A DNA stretch of 64,000 nucleotides from Clostridium sp. JN-1. Its GTDB lineage: Bacteria; Bacillota; Clostridia; Clostridiales; Clostridiaceae. A program made the position numbers and the translations under genes. A model generated the notes under the pieces. It did not search any database, was not told the DNA's origin, and saw nothing but the letters and a program-made list of their open reading frames with translations. This document shows positions 38,555 to 46,863 of the stretch, in pieces; positions within the stretch are counted from its first letter, which is position 1, and each line of letters begins with the position of its first letter. The stretch lies in contig NZ_CP033465.1 in assembly GCF_003718715.1 (NCBI RefSeq), positions 2,728,001-2,792,000 on the forward strand, read 5' to 3'.

Positions 38555-38579
38555 AAAGGTCAGCACTCTGCTGACCTTT
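38555..38579 (-). promoter_or_regulatory. leader hairpin of the selenoprotein gene
   Basis: A perfect 11-bp stem AAAGGTCAGCA / TGCTGACCTTT with a 3-nt loop, followed on the minus strand by the AT tract ATTTAAAATTTT and, 23 nt later, the Shine-Dalgarno. It looks like a transcription attenuator or terminator. Its 3' half contains AGTGCTGACC, the same ten bases that span the Cys-Sec codons (38488-38497). Confidence 0.7.
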
Positions 38580-38712
38580 GCCATATATCTACCTTGTGGA
38601 TATAAATAACATCTTAGGTACCTAATACAATATATTCTACACAATCACCTTATTTCCTCTAAAGTGCATGAACTTTTTTAATCATTTTAAAGTTTTAAAA
38701 ACTCTGCAAATC

Positions 38713-38759
38713 AAAAAACGCTGCCGTATTAGCACATTTTTTTATGATAATACGACAGC
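38713..38759 (-). terminator. terminator of glmS
   Basis: 12-bp stem with one mismatch (GCTGCCGTATTA, 38720-38731, with 38748-38759), followed on the minus strand by TTTTTTGATT. Confidence 0.85.
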
Positions 38760-38849
38760 CCTTTTATATTCAGAAATTTCATTCAAACTTTGTTTCAAAA
38801 TATCAAACTTTATTTCAAAACTACAACTTGTTCTTGCACTGCAGTCATA

Positions 38850-40676
38850 CTATTCAACTGTAACTGACTTAGCAAGATTTCTTGGCTTATCAACATCGCA
38901 TCCCTTTTCAACAGCCATATAATATGCTAAAAGCTGTAGTGGAATTACTGAAAGAACTGGTGAAAGTATATCATTAACTTTTGGTACATAAATTACTGAA
39001 TCAACCGTTTTTTCCATGTCTTCATTTCCTTCAACTGTGAATCCTAAAACACTTGCTCCCCTTGTTGTTACTTCTCTTATATTACTTATCATTTTTTCAT
39101 ATAAATCACTTTGAGTGGCAAGTGCTACAACTATAGTTCCATCTTCTATTAATGCTATAGTACCATGTTTTAACTCTCCACCTGCATAAGCTTCTGAATG
39201 TATATATGAAATTTCTTTTAATTTAAGAGATCCTTCCATTGCTACTGCATAGTCAATTCCTCTTCCAAGGAAGAACATATCTTTATGCATATAAGTTTTT
39301 GAAGCAAACTTTTGAAGTACTTCTTTATGCTCAAGCATTTGTTTTGCTTTTTCAGGAAGAGTAAGCATATCATTCTTTATTTCTTCTATCTCTTCTTTAC
39401 TTAAAGTATTTTTATTTTGTGCAAAGAACAATGCTATCATATACATAGTAATAAGCTGAGTTGTATATGCCTTAGTAGATGCAACTGCAATTTCTGGTCC
39501 TGCCCAAGTATATAAAACATCATCTGCTTCTCTTGAAACGCTGCTTCCAACAACATTTGTAATTGCTATTACTCTTGCACCCTGAGCTTTTGCTTCTCTC
39601 AAAGCTGCTAAAGTATCTGCTGTTTCTCCGGATTGACTTATCACAATCATCAAAGTCTTGTCATTTATTATAGGATTTCTATATCTAAATTCTGAAGCAA
39701 TATCAACTTCTACTGGTATTCTTGCAAGTTTTTCTATTACATACTTACCTACTATTCCAGCATGATAAGCTGTTCCACAAGCTACTATATATATCTTTTC
39801 GATATTTTCTAACTGCTCTTTTGTAATTTTTATATCATCTAACCTTATTGGCTGACCAGGCATAACCCTTGAAGTCATAGTAGCTTTTATAGCCTTAGGT
39901 TGTTCGTGGATTTCCTTTAACATAAAGTGTTCAAATCCATCTTTTTCTGCAGCATTAGCATCCCAAGTTACGTGGTTAAGCTCTTTTTCTATTTTTTCTC
40001 CTTCAGGTGAGTAAATTTCTACACCGTCGTTAGATAGTACTACAAATTCTTTATCATTTAAATAATATACATCTCTAGTATAATTTAATATTGCTGGAAC
40101 ATCGGATGCTATAAATGATTCACCTTTTCCAACTCCAACAATAAGCGGACTATCTTTTCTTACTGCTACTAATTTATCTGGTTCCTTAGAGCAGACAACT
40201 CCTATAGCATAACTTCCTTCCATCTTAGATGCAGCTTTCATAACTGCATCTAATAAATTTCCATCATAATAGTAATCTATTAGATGAGGTATAACTTCTG
40301 TATCTGTATCAGAAATAAATTTATATCCTTTCGATATTAACCATTCCCTTAAGTGTACATAATTTTCTATTATTCCATTATGAACAACACTTATTGTTCC
40401 ATCCGCATTACTGTGTGGGTGGGAATTTAAATCTGATGGCTCACCATGAGTTGCCCATCTTGTATGACCTATACCTATACTTCCTTTTAATGGTTCAGTA
40501 CTTAGTCTTTCTTCAAGATTTGCGAGCCTTCCTTTGCATTTCATAACGTTCATATGGTCGCCATCTATTATAGCAACACCTGCCGAATCATATCCTCTAT
40601 ATTCAAGTTTACTCAATCCATTTATTAAAATTGATTGAGCTTGTTTTTCTCCAACATAACCAACTATTCCGCACAT
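38850..40676 (-). CDS. glmS: glutamine--fructose-6-phosphate aminotransferase
   Basis: Makes glucosamine-6-phosphate from fructose-6-phosphate and glutamine, the entry to peptidoglycan amino sugars. The 608-residue protein begins MCGIVGYVG with Cys2 as the Ntn-type glutaminase nucleophile after Met removal, has SGxTADT-type sugar-phosphate loops (VISQSGETADTLAALREAK; VASTKAYTTQ) and the C-terminal DxDKPRNLAKSVTVE. It is preceded by the glmS ribozyme, which cleaves the message when its product GlcN6P is abundant. Confidence 0.97.
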   Translation of the reverse strand: MCGIVGYVGEKQAQSILINGLSKLEYRGYDSAGVAIIDGDHMNVMKCKGRLANLEERLSTEPLKGSIGIGHTRWATHGEPSDLNSHPHSNADGTISVVHNGIIENYVHLREWLISKGYKFISDTDTEVIPHLIDYYYDGNLLDAVMKAASKMEGSYAIGVVCSKEPDKLVAVRKDSPLIVGVGKGESFIASDVPAILNYTRDVYYLNDKEFVVLSNDGVEIYSPEGEKIEKELNHVTWDANAAEKDGFEHFMLKEIHEQPKAIKATMTSRVMPGQPIRLDDIKITKEQLENIEKIYIVACGTAYHAGIVGKYVIEKLARIPVEVDIASEFRYRNPIINDKTLMIVISQSGETADTLAALREAKAQGARVIAITNVVGSSVSREADDVLYTWAGPEIAVASTKAYTTQLITMYMIALFFAQNKNTLSKEEIEEIKNDMLTLPEKAKQMLEHKEVLQKFASKTYMHKDMFFLGRGIDYAVAMEGSLKLKEISYIHSEAYAGGELKHGTIALIEDGTIVVALATQSDLYEKMISNIREVTTRGASVLGFTVEGNEDMEKTVDSVIYVPKVNDILSPVLSVIPLQLLAYYMAVEKGCDVDKPRNLAKSVTVE

Positions 40677-40829
40677 AAAAAATCTTCCTTTCTTTTATCT
40701 CTTTAATTGTTAGTTTATTATTAAGTTTCTATTTTAAATTTCCATTATTTTGAACAACAAAATAACTATCCTCTTTTTTAGATTTAAAAATATAAAGAGC
40801 ATCATAATAGAAACAAGTAAGGTTTTAAC

Positions 40830-40990
40830 ACCAGGTTGATGTTGTTACAAGAATCACTTCCTGTTTTTATCAACCGCTAACGGTAGTGCGATACCGTGGG
40901 GCACCCGCCGAAGATTCGATTCTCCCCATCCTCGTCAACTCAAGTAAAATAAATAACATAAATTACTTTACCCAAGTCCTGGCGCTTTAA
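40830..40990 (-). ncRNA. glmS ribozyme (GlcN6P-responsive self-cleaving riboswitch)
   Basis: On the minus strand the characteristic order is present: AAAGCGCCAGGACTTGGG, then GACGAGGATGGGG, ATCGAATCTTCGGCGG, GTGCCCCACGG and the 3' element around AAAACAGGAAG. Cleavage is expected just 5' of G at 40985 (A/GCGCC). A ~150-nt spacer separates the ribozyme from the glmS start. The 3' boundary (~40830) is approximate. Confidence 0.93.
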
Positions 40991-41055
40991 TTAAATATTG
41001 CGAACTTTCACCTCCAAAATTAAAATTTTGCAAATGTTAAACAAGCTATCAATAC

Positions 41056-41085
41056 ATTATACTCTGTAAATTTATTTTTTGTCAA
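41056..41085 (-). promoter_or_regulatory. promoter of the glmS ribozyme-mRNA
   Basis: Minus-strand TTGACA (41080-41085), 18-bp spacer, TATAAT (41056-41061). Predicted start ~41049, about 60 nt before the ribozyme cleavage site, as needed for cotranscriptional cleavage. Confidence 0.85.
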
Positions 41086-41197
41086 CTTAAAATAATTTTA
41101 AAAAATGGTGTCATATTATTACACTGCTTTCAAAAAAGCTTAATATATCAAAACACTGCTAGAATGATACAAAGCTAAATGTTCCACATTTTAATGT

Positions 41198-41229
41198 TTA
41201 TTAAGGGAAGTTTGAACTTCCCTTAATAA
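41198..41229 (-). terminator. hairpin downstream of the nitroreductase gene
   Basis: Perfect 15-bp inverted repeat (41198-41212 / 41215-41229) including AAGGGAAGTT. Only a weak T-tract follows. Confidence 0.6.
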
Positions 41230-41311
41230 CTACCTTATTATCAAAATTATCCTTTAATAGAATCAAATTTAAATTTATTTATTTCCCAGGATATAATCAA
41301 AAATTATATGT

Positions 41312-41884
41312 TCAAACTTTTAAAATTATATCTTCCAAGCTTCTCTTTGGTACATGATGCACTTTATTTTCATCTCTCCAGTACTTTACATCCTTATTTG
41401 AATCCATAGATTCAATAATCACTTCTTCTTTTGGTTTTCCAAGAGCTGCTACTAGTATAACTTCATACTTTTCATCTAAATTAAGACTTGATTTTAATTC
41501 TTTCTTGTTTACATTTGCAAGAATGCATCCACCAAACCCTTTTTCAACGGCTCCAAGTAAGATAGTCTGTGCTGCTATCCCAGGATCAAATGATGGATTT
41601 TTACTAATAGATGTATCATTAAGTATTACAACATATGCACTTGGCCTTTCTCCATCTTTTGGCCCATCCCAATCTTTTAAGTATCCTGCCCAACCTAAAG
41701 TTTTAAATATTTTCTCATTGTTATTTTTTGTATTTGATATAACATACTTTAATGGCTGCAAGTTTGCCGCTGATGCAGTTAGTCTAGTAAGATCCACCAG
41801 TTCTTTTAAAATTTCTGTAGTTATTTCTTGATCCTGATAAAACCTTCTGTACGATCTGTTTTTTAAAACTAATTCTCTTATCAT
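41312..41884 (-). CDS. nitroreductase-family FMN oxidoreductase
   Basis: A 190-residue flavoprotein of the nitroreductase fold: N-terminal R-S-Y-R-R-F motif (NRSYRRFYQDQEI), SAANLQPLKYV for FMN phosphate, and the C-terminal half with PGIAAQTILLGAVEKGFGGCILA and AALGKPKEE. Short members like this often reduce quinones, nitro compounds or enones with NAD(P)H; the substrate is unknown. The start ATG follows GGGGGAATAAGG. A large inverted repeat lies immediately upstream (41901-41955) and may control it. Confidence 0.9.
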   Translation of the reverse strand: MIRELVLKNRSYRRFYQDQEITTEILKELVDLTRLTASAANLQPLKYVISNTKNNNEKIFKTLGWAGYLKDWDGPKDGERPSAYVVILNDTSISKNPSFDPGIAAQTILLGAVEKGFGGCILANVNKKELKSSLNLDEKYEVILVAALGKPKEEVIIESMDSNKDVKYWRDENKVHHVPKRSLEDIILKV

Positions 41885-41900
41885 CCTTATTCCCCCATCT

Positions 41901-41955
41901 ATTGATATTTAAGTTATTTATAATCATAATAATTCTAAATAACTTAAATATCAAT
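41901..41955. promoter_or_regulatory. 20-bp perfect inverted repeat in front of the nitroreductase gene
   Basis: Arms 41901-41920 and 41936-41955 are exactly complementary with a 15-nt loop. It starts 17 bp from the nitroreductase ATG. It could be an operator for two bound dimers or a long 5'-leader hairpin; it does not fit a terminator for the plus-strand tRNA, which points away. Confidence 0.6.
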
Positions 41956-42053
41956 AAGCAGAACGAACTCAAATGTAAACTATAAATTTGTAGTTGAATG
42001 TTGATATTAATTGTAAGTTGTATTAAAATTAAATAGTAAAAGTTAATATTTAT

Positions 42054-42129
<76 letters not shown>

Positions 42130-42133
42130 AACT

Positions 42134-42167
42134 TAAACGTCTCAACGATTGAAGGCGTTTTTTTGTT
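42134..42167 (+). terminator. terminator of tRNA-Thr(CGU)
   Basis: Stem AAACGTCT ... AGGCGTTT with a run of seven T, just after the CCA end. Confidence 0.8.
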
Positions 42168-42237
42168 TTATAACGTTTAGAGAGTTCATAAAGTGTAAAT
42201 ATCTTATGATTGATTTAAGTCATAGTACATGGTAAGC

Positions 42238-42726
42238 CTATGACTCTGAATATATGCGCTTTAATTCCTCAACATCTATTATTGTAATGCTTTTTGCGTT
42301 ATATTCAATCAACCCTTTTGACCGCATTTTATTTAGCTCACGTGATAGTGACGGACGCCGAACTCCAAATTTTTCAGCCAATTCTTTTTTAGATAGTCTC
42401 AAAAAAATAGTTGTGTTTTTTTGGATGCTATACTCACATAACAAAAATTCAATAATACATCTCCTGATGGTCTTCGTTGGCAGTGTCTTGATCTTACCGC
42501 TGAGAATTAGTGTTTTATCAGAAAGGGATTCAAGGAAATTCTGCAAAAACTGATCATTCATCCGGCATAAATATAAAATCAATTGCTTGCTTAAATGTAA
42601 AATTTCAGTATCATATTTAGTGATAATCATCAATGGATAAGTATTATTTCGTGAAAACAATAAATTTTCTCCGATAGAATCCCCAGCAGTAAAATTACAT
42701 ATAACGGACATATCACCGCACGTAAA
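42238..42726 (-). pseudogene. Crp/Fnr-family regulator, N-terminally truncated
   Basis: The frame contains the second half of a cNMP-binding beta-roll (GDMSVICNFTAGDSIGENLLFS), the dimer helix and an HTH_Crp domain (LRLSKKELAEKFGVRRPSLSRELNKMRSKGLIEY). About 50-60 N-terminal residues are missing: homology begins near 42726 and a stop lies just upstream in frame (42730-42732). Beyond that point the sequence turns into a plus-strand remnant, so a deletion fused the two. The intact gene was probably the divergent regulator of the dehydratase genes to its right. An ATG at 42709-42711 could still start a 157-residue protein with a working HTH. Confidence 0.75.
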
Positions 42727-43214
42727 GCCTTATCGTTTCTGTCAGAAGCCGGGTTTAACATTCTTTCTGCAGAGCAAAACATATTTCTTTCAAAAGAAAT
42801 TTCTGATCAATTTGTTGATGAACAGAATGAAGTGTGGTACACACTGCAGCAGGCTGTTCAAAAATCAGTTGCTCCGAAAGAATTGCTGCAATATGCCGAG
42901 GCAATATTCCGCGCATATCATGCATTAGTAAAACTGGAGGAATCAAGTTGCCCTACGTTTCTTAACAGTTTTATTCGGCAGTTAAGCAAGATATCAGCCA
43001 TACCTTTACTGTTAGTGCAGCTGAAATAAAATACAGCAGTGGGGTTATTTATCATTTATTAAAAGGGCAGTTATCCTATGCTTATGAAGCAGAGCAAGTA
43101 GAAAAAATATGTATTGATGGCGGCATTCCCTTTGTTTTAGTAGAAACGGATTCGGACGCCGACACTGAACAAATAAAAATAAGGCTTGAGGCTTTTACGG
43201 AACTGCTTATGCAG
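42721..43214 (+). pseudogene. 2-hydroxyacyl-CoA dehydratase-like protein, C-terminal remnant
   Basis: Two frames joined near 42975 code for a continuous-looking remnant: RKALSFLSEAGFNILSAE ... HALVKLEES in frame 1 and then DISHTFTVSAAEI ... VIYHLLKGQLSYAYEAEQVEK ... LVETDSDADTEQIKIRLEAF in frame 3. The end matches the C-terminus of HgdB/FldC-type subunits, as in the second copy downstream (VLRGCTPYDFELSKVEKL...). The 5' part and start are missing and there is at least one frameshift. The GC content is higher than that of the flanking genes. Confidence 0.7.
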
Positions 43215-43487
43215 TCTCATCCGATCTGTCCATTAGGTTTTTATCAAGAACTTTTATCTCGTTTCAGAAAGAGATTCCGACTGCCATCCATACACCTTTC
43301 ACAAAAAACAAAATGTATTTTAAAGCCAGTAAAATATATAGTACTGGCGGGATTTATCCTAAGTGTCGTGGTATGGGGAGTCAGACCTATTACTTATCTT
43401 CGTCCTGATCTTGCCATAGTCAGCCCCAATCTTAAAACATGGGACATTGTTGTGCTGGGAATTATCATGGGAATTTGCTTCTTTTAA
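43215..43487 (+). pseudogene. 4Fe-4S/NapH-type membrane protein fragment
   Basis: In frame with the preceding remnant, the sequence changes to CPLGFYQELLSRFRKR ... KYIVLAGFILSVVVWGVRPITYLRPD ... KTWDIVVLGIIMGICFF. CPLGF plus the following basic stretch and helices resemble the PF12801-like 4Fe-4S polyferredoxin membrane proteins, but only one Cys-Pro motif and two helices remain. It appears to have been joined to the dehydratase end by an internal deletion. Assignment is tentative. Confidence 0.55.
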
Positions 43488-43544
43488 GTAGTCGGTAAAA
43501 AACTTCTATCATCAAAGAGAGAGATTAAATAAGGAGGTGCCCAT

Positions 43545-44262
43545 ATGAATGAAAAAGCAATAGAAAGATTTAAGCGAAACGTAGTGCGTATTTCGAATGG
43601 TACATTAAATCAGCTGAACAATGTAAACGCCTTGCAGGAAATGGATTATTTTACAAATATACTAAAAAACAATTTCACAGACTTCTCTGAAAATCCAAAC
43701 ACCTATATTGGAAACTACTGTGTTATGGTGCCGGATGAACTGATATATGCCTTTGGCTGTACCCCCATGCGGTTATTCTCCGGATACAATATAGCAGCAT
43801 TGCTCGGGGATGAGTTGGTACCAAGAGATGCCTGTCCAGTTATAAAAACATCAGTTGGATTTCAATTTATGAACATTCTACCTGTCTACAATCAATGTAA
43901 AGCTGTGATTTTGCCGCTTACCTGTGATAGAAAAAGGAAGAGTGCTGATATTTTGGCAAAAAAGTTGCCAGTCATTCCTCTGCCGATTTCTACAGATAAA
44001 TCCGAAAAAGGATTTGAGGATAATTATAAAAATCCGATTGCCCTCACCAAATCCTTGTCCAGTCTTACAGGCAGAAAGAATCATCTACCATGTTCTTCGC
44101 GGATGTACTCCTTATGATTTTGAATTGTCAAAGGTAGAAAAATTAGCACAAAAGTATAATATCCCGGTTTTAAGGATAGAAACAGACTTTTCTGCGGAGG
44201 ATTTGGAGCAGGTCAAAATTAGATTGGAAGCATTTATAGAGATGCTTGAACAAAGGAGGTAA
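43545..44262 (+). pseudogene. 2-hydroxyacyl-CoA dehydratase D-subunit-like protein, internal deletion and frameshift
   Basis: It starts with a good RBS (AAGGAGGTG) and reads 150 normal N-terminal residues (ERFKRNVVRISNGTLNQL, GNYCVMVPDELIYAFGCTPMRL, PRDACPVIKTSVGF, LPLTCDRKRKSADIL). Around 44070-44090 it changes frame into the C-terminal 55 residues (ERIIYHVLRGCTPYDFELSKVEKL ... IETDFSAEDLEQVKIRLEAF). The middle ~170 residues of the family (normally ~380 aa) are gone. Cys residues typical for the [4Fe-4S] ligand set remain in the N-terminal part (NYCVM, DACPV, LTCDR). Not functional as a dehydratase. Confidence 0.85.
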
Positions 44263-44266
44263 TAGA

Positions 44267-44735
44267 ATGGATCATTATTTTTTAGGAATGGATGCAGGGT
44301 CAACTTACTTAAAGGCGGCACTGATAAAGGATGAAGAAATCATCTCCACAGCTGTGCTGCCCACCGGAATAGACTGTGAAAAAACTGCAGAAACACTCAT
44401 GAATCACATCTGCACGGAAGCAAGTATCAATCAAAGTCAAATTAAAGCAATCACTGCTGCTGGCTACAGCCGACGAAACATTGAAGTTGCTGATAGTACA
44501 ATTTCTGAGATAACCGATCCATGGCAAACCGTATAGCTAAACTTGCCAGAAAGTACAAATCTAATGGAGACATTCTAATGACCGGCGGCAGTGCTAAAAA
44601 TGAAGCCCTGCGTTTAGCTCTGGAGGATGAGCTGCTTTGTGATATCCATATGAAGCAAATTATCCTCAATTTAATGGAGCTATCGGTGCCGCTTTGATTG
44701 GAAAGCGAAAATGTGAAAAAAAGCCTACAATATAA
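44267..44735 (+). pseudogene. 2-hydroxyacyl-CoA dehydratase activase (HgdC/YjiL-like), deleted and frameshifted
   Basis: The N-terminal ATPase motif YFLGMDAGSTYLKAALI is intact after AAAGGAGG, and the frame runs to 44536. From ~44520 the C-terminal segment follows (MANRIAKLARKYKSNGDILMTGGSAKNEALRLALEDEL), and near 44645 a further frameshift leads to YPQFNGAIGAALIGKRK. The central part with the Cys ligands of the bridging [4Fe-4S] cluster is missing. Such activases use ATP to inject an electron into the dehydratase. Confidence 0.85.
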
Positions 44736-44901
44736 ATTCACTTATTTTTTAAAACATTGTCAAAAAACTTTTAATATATAATCAATTTATATAAAATACA
44801 TGGTTACAGGATATTAACAACCATATATCTTATTAAAATCAACTTATAACTATATTTCTTAACTTAAATACCGATTTCTCTCAAAATCATACATTTTAAA
44901 C

Positions 44902-44918
44902 TTTGACTTTCTTTGACC
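44902..44918 (+). promoter_or_regulatory. CtsR operator of the small heat-shock gene
   Basis: TTTGACT-TTC-TTTGACC, the reverse complement of the CtsR heptad repeat (GGTCAAA-N3-GGTCAAA, one mismatch). It covers the -35 element. Confidence 0.82.
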
Positions 44919-44931
44919 TTTGTATTATTAT
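44903..44931 (+). promoter_or_regulatory. promoter of the small heat-shock gene
   Basis: TTGACT (44903-44908), 17-bp spacer, TATTAT (44926-44931). CtsR binding to 44902-44918 would exclude RNA polymerase. Confidence 0.75.
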
Positions 44932-45011
44932 ATAGATGTACTAAAGATAAAGAATACTTAGTACCATATAAATAATATTAACAAATATTAATAATCAGAG
45001 GAGGTTTTAAT

Positions 45012-45461
45012 ATGTTTGATATGGTTCCTTTTAGAAAAGATAATGGTTTTTTAAGAAGAGGTGATGATTTCGATAAATTATTTGATAATTTCTTTAATGA
45101 TTCATTCTTTGCACCAATGAATATATCTAGATTTGGAAATGGATTTAAAGTTGATTTAAAGGAAACTGAAGATGATTATCAAATAGAAGCAGATCTTCCT
45201 GGAATAAAAAAAGAAGCTATAAATATAGATTATGATAACAATTATTTGACTGTAAGTGCTAAGAGAGATGATTCAGTTGAGGATAAGCAAGATAATTATA
45301 TAAGACGTGAGAGAAGATATGGTGAATTTAAAAGAAGCTTTTATGTTGATAATGTAGATCAAAATAATATAGATGCCGCATTTAAAGATGGTGTACTAAA
45401 AATTACTTTACCTAAATTAGAAAAAGGAAAAGAAACTAAAACTAAAATAGATATACACTAA
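45012..45461 (+). CDS. hsp18: Hsp20/alpha-crystallin small heat-shock protein
   Basis: ATP-independent holdase. The 149-residue protein has the alpha-crystallin domain (~residues 42-140: DLKETEDDYQIEADLPGIKKEAI, YGEFKRSFYV, KDGVLKITLPK) and ends in a basic tail. It resembles clostridial Hsp18, for which the symbol is given by similarity. Transcribed alone from a CtsR-controlled promoter and ended by the hairpin at 45462-45494. No CIRCE element is seen. Confidence 0.92.
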   Translation: MFDMVPFRKDNGFLRRGDDFDKLFDNFFNDSFFAPMNISRFGNGFKVDLKETEDDYQIEADLPGIKKEAINIDYDNNYLTVSAKRDDSVEDKQDNYIRRERRYGEFKRSFYVDNVDQNNIDAAFKDGVLKITLPKLEKGKETKTKIDIH

Positions 45462-45494
45462 AAAAATCCTGTTGGCTTATCCAACAGGATTTTT
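45462..45494. terminator. bidirectional terminator between hsp18 and dnaB
   Basis: Perfect 14-bp stem AAAAATCCTGTTGG / CCAACAGGATTTTT (45462-45475 / 45481-45494), 5-nt loop, T/A tracts on both strands. Confidence 0.93.
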
Positions 45495-46827
45495 ACTCCT
45501 GATGGATAACATCCAAATTACCAAACTTACTAAATTGTCCAAGCCATGCTAACTTTACAGTTCCAGTAGGACCATTTCTCTGTTTTGAAATTATGCATTC
45601 AGCTATATTTCTCTCTTCTGTATCTTTATTATAGTATTCATCTCTGTACAAGAACAAAACTAAATCTGCATCCTGCTCTATTGAACCTGATTCCCTTAAA
45701 TCTGAAAGCATTGGTCTGTGATCTGTTCTAGCCTCTGGTGCACGTGATAACTGTGATAGTGCAATAATAGGACATTCCATTTCCTTTGCTAGTGCTTTTA
45801 TAGATCTTGATATCTCGGATACTTCCTGCTGTCTACTTTCTGATCCTCCGCTGCCTGCCATAAGCTGCAAATAGTCTATGATTATAAGATCAATTCCATT
45901 TTCTATTTTTAACCTTCTGCATTTTGATCTCATCTCCATTATTGATATACCTGCTGAATCATCAATATACAATTTAGCTCCTCCAAGAGGACCAGATGCC
46001 CTTGCAATATTCTCCCAATCCTTGTCTTCTAAATTTCCTGTTCTAAGATTTAGCATATCTACATGAGCTTCTGAACACAAGAGTTTATAAGCTAGCTGTT
46101 CCTTTGACATTTCTAGTGAAAACATTGCTACATTCTTTCCTTCTTTTAATGCTGCATGTTCAGCTATATTTAATGCAAAAGTAGTTTTTCCCATGGATGG
46201 TCTTGCAGCTATCAAAACCATATCGCCTTTTTGAAAGCCAGAAGTTTTTGCATCCAACTCCCTAAATCCTGAAGCAACACCTGTTGTCTCACCTTTATTA
46301 TTAAAAAGCTTTTCTATTTGCACAAAACCTCTTTCAAGTATATCGCTAATAGGTTCAAAATCAGACTTTACATTGTTTCCAGCTATATTAAATATCTGTT
46401 TTTCTGCTAAATCAATAACTTTGGGTACATTATCTTGATTGCTGTAGCTTTCTTCTATAATTTTTGTAGCAGCTTTAATCAAATTTCTCAAAGTTGCCTT
46501 TTCTTTTACTATTTTTATATAAGATTGAATATTAGCTGTAGATATAACCGAACCACTTAATTCACTTATATACGTTATACCGCCAATATCATCTAATTTA
46601 CCCCTTGATTTTAAATTTTCAGAGAGGGTTATAATATCTATAGCTATGTCCTTTTGATATAAGCTTACTATAGACTCAAATATTATCTTATGAGCATCCT
46701 TATAAAAGTCTTCTGTTTTTAAAACTTCCATAGCCTCTGCTATGGAAGTTTTATCTATGAGCATTGCTCCTATTACACTTTGTTCAGCCTCTATATTATG
46801 AGGCATACTTCTAAGAGGTGAATCCAT
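45493..46827 (-). CDS. dnaB: replicative DNA helicase
   Basis: Hexameric 5'-3' helicase of the replication fork (DnaC in Bacillus naming). The 444-residue protein has the N-terminal helical domain (PHNIEAEQSVIGAMLID), linker, and RecA-like domain with Walker A ARPSMGKTTFALN, Walker B LIIIDYLQLM and the arginine-finger region. No intein. Located downstream of lonC and rplI on the same strand, as in many clostridia. Confidence 0.97.
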   Translation of the reverse strand: MDSPLRSMPHNIEAEQSVIGAMLIDKTSIAEAMEVLKTEDFYKDAHKIIFESIVSLYQKDIAIDIITLSENLKSRGKLDDIGGITYISELSGSVISTANIQSYIKIVKEKATLRNLIKAATKIIEESYSNQDNVPKVIDLAEKQIFNIAGNNVKSDFEPISDILERGFVQIEKLFNNKGETTGVASGFRELDAKTSGFQKGDMVLIAARPSMGKTTFALNIAEHAALKEGKNVAMFSLEMSKEQLAYKLLCSEAHVDMLNLRTGNLEDKDWENIARASGPLGGAKLYIDDSAGISIMEMRSKCRRLKIENGIDLIIIDYLQLMAGSGGSESRQQEVSEISRSIKALAKEMECPIIALSQLSRAPEARTDHRPMLSDLRESGSIEQDADLVLFLYRDEYYNKDTEERNIAECIISKQRNGPTGTVKLAWLGQFSKFGNLDVIHQE

Positions 46828-46863
46828 TTTTATCTCTCCCTAGAATACGAATATTAAATGAAG

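Noticed and set aside
42755-42946. 63-codon minus-strand frame in the island
   Set aside because: Lies opposite the dehydratase remnant and resembles nothing I know.
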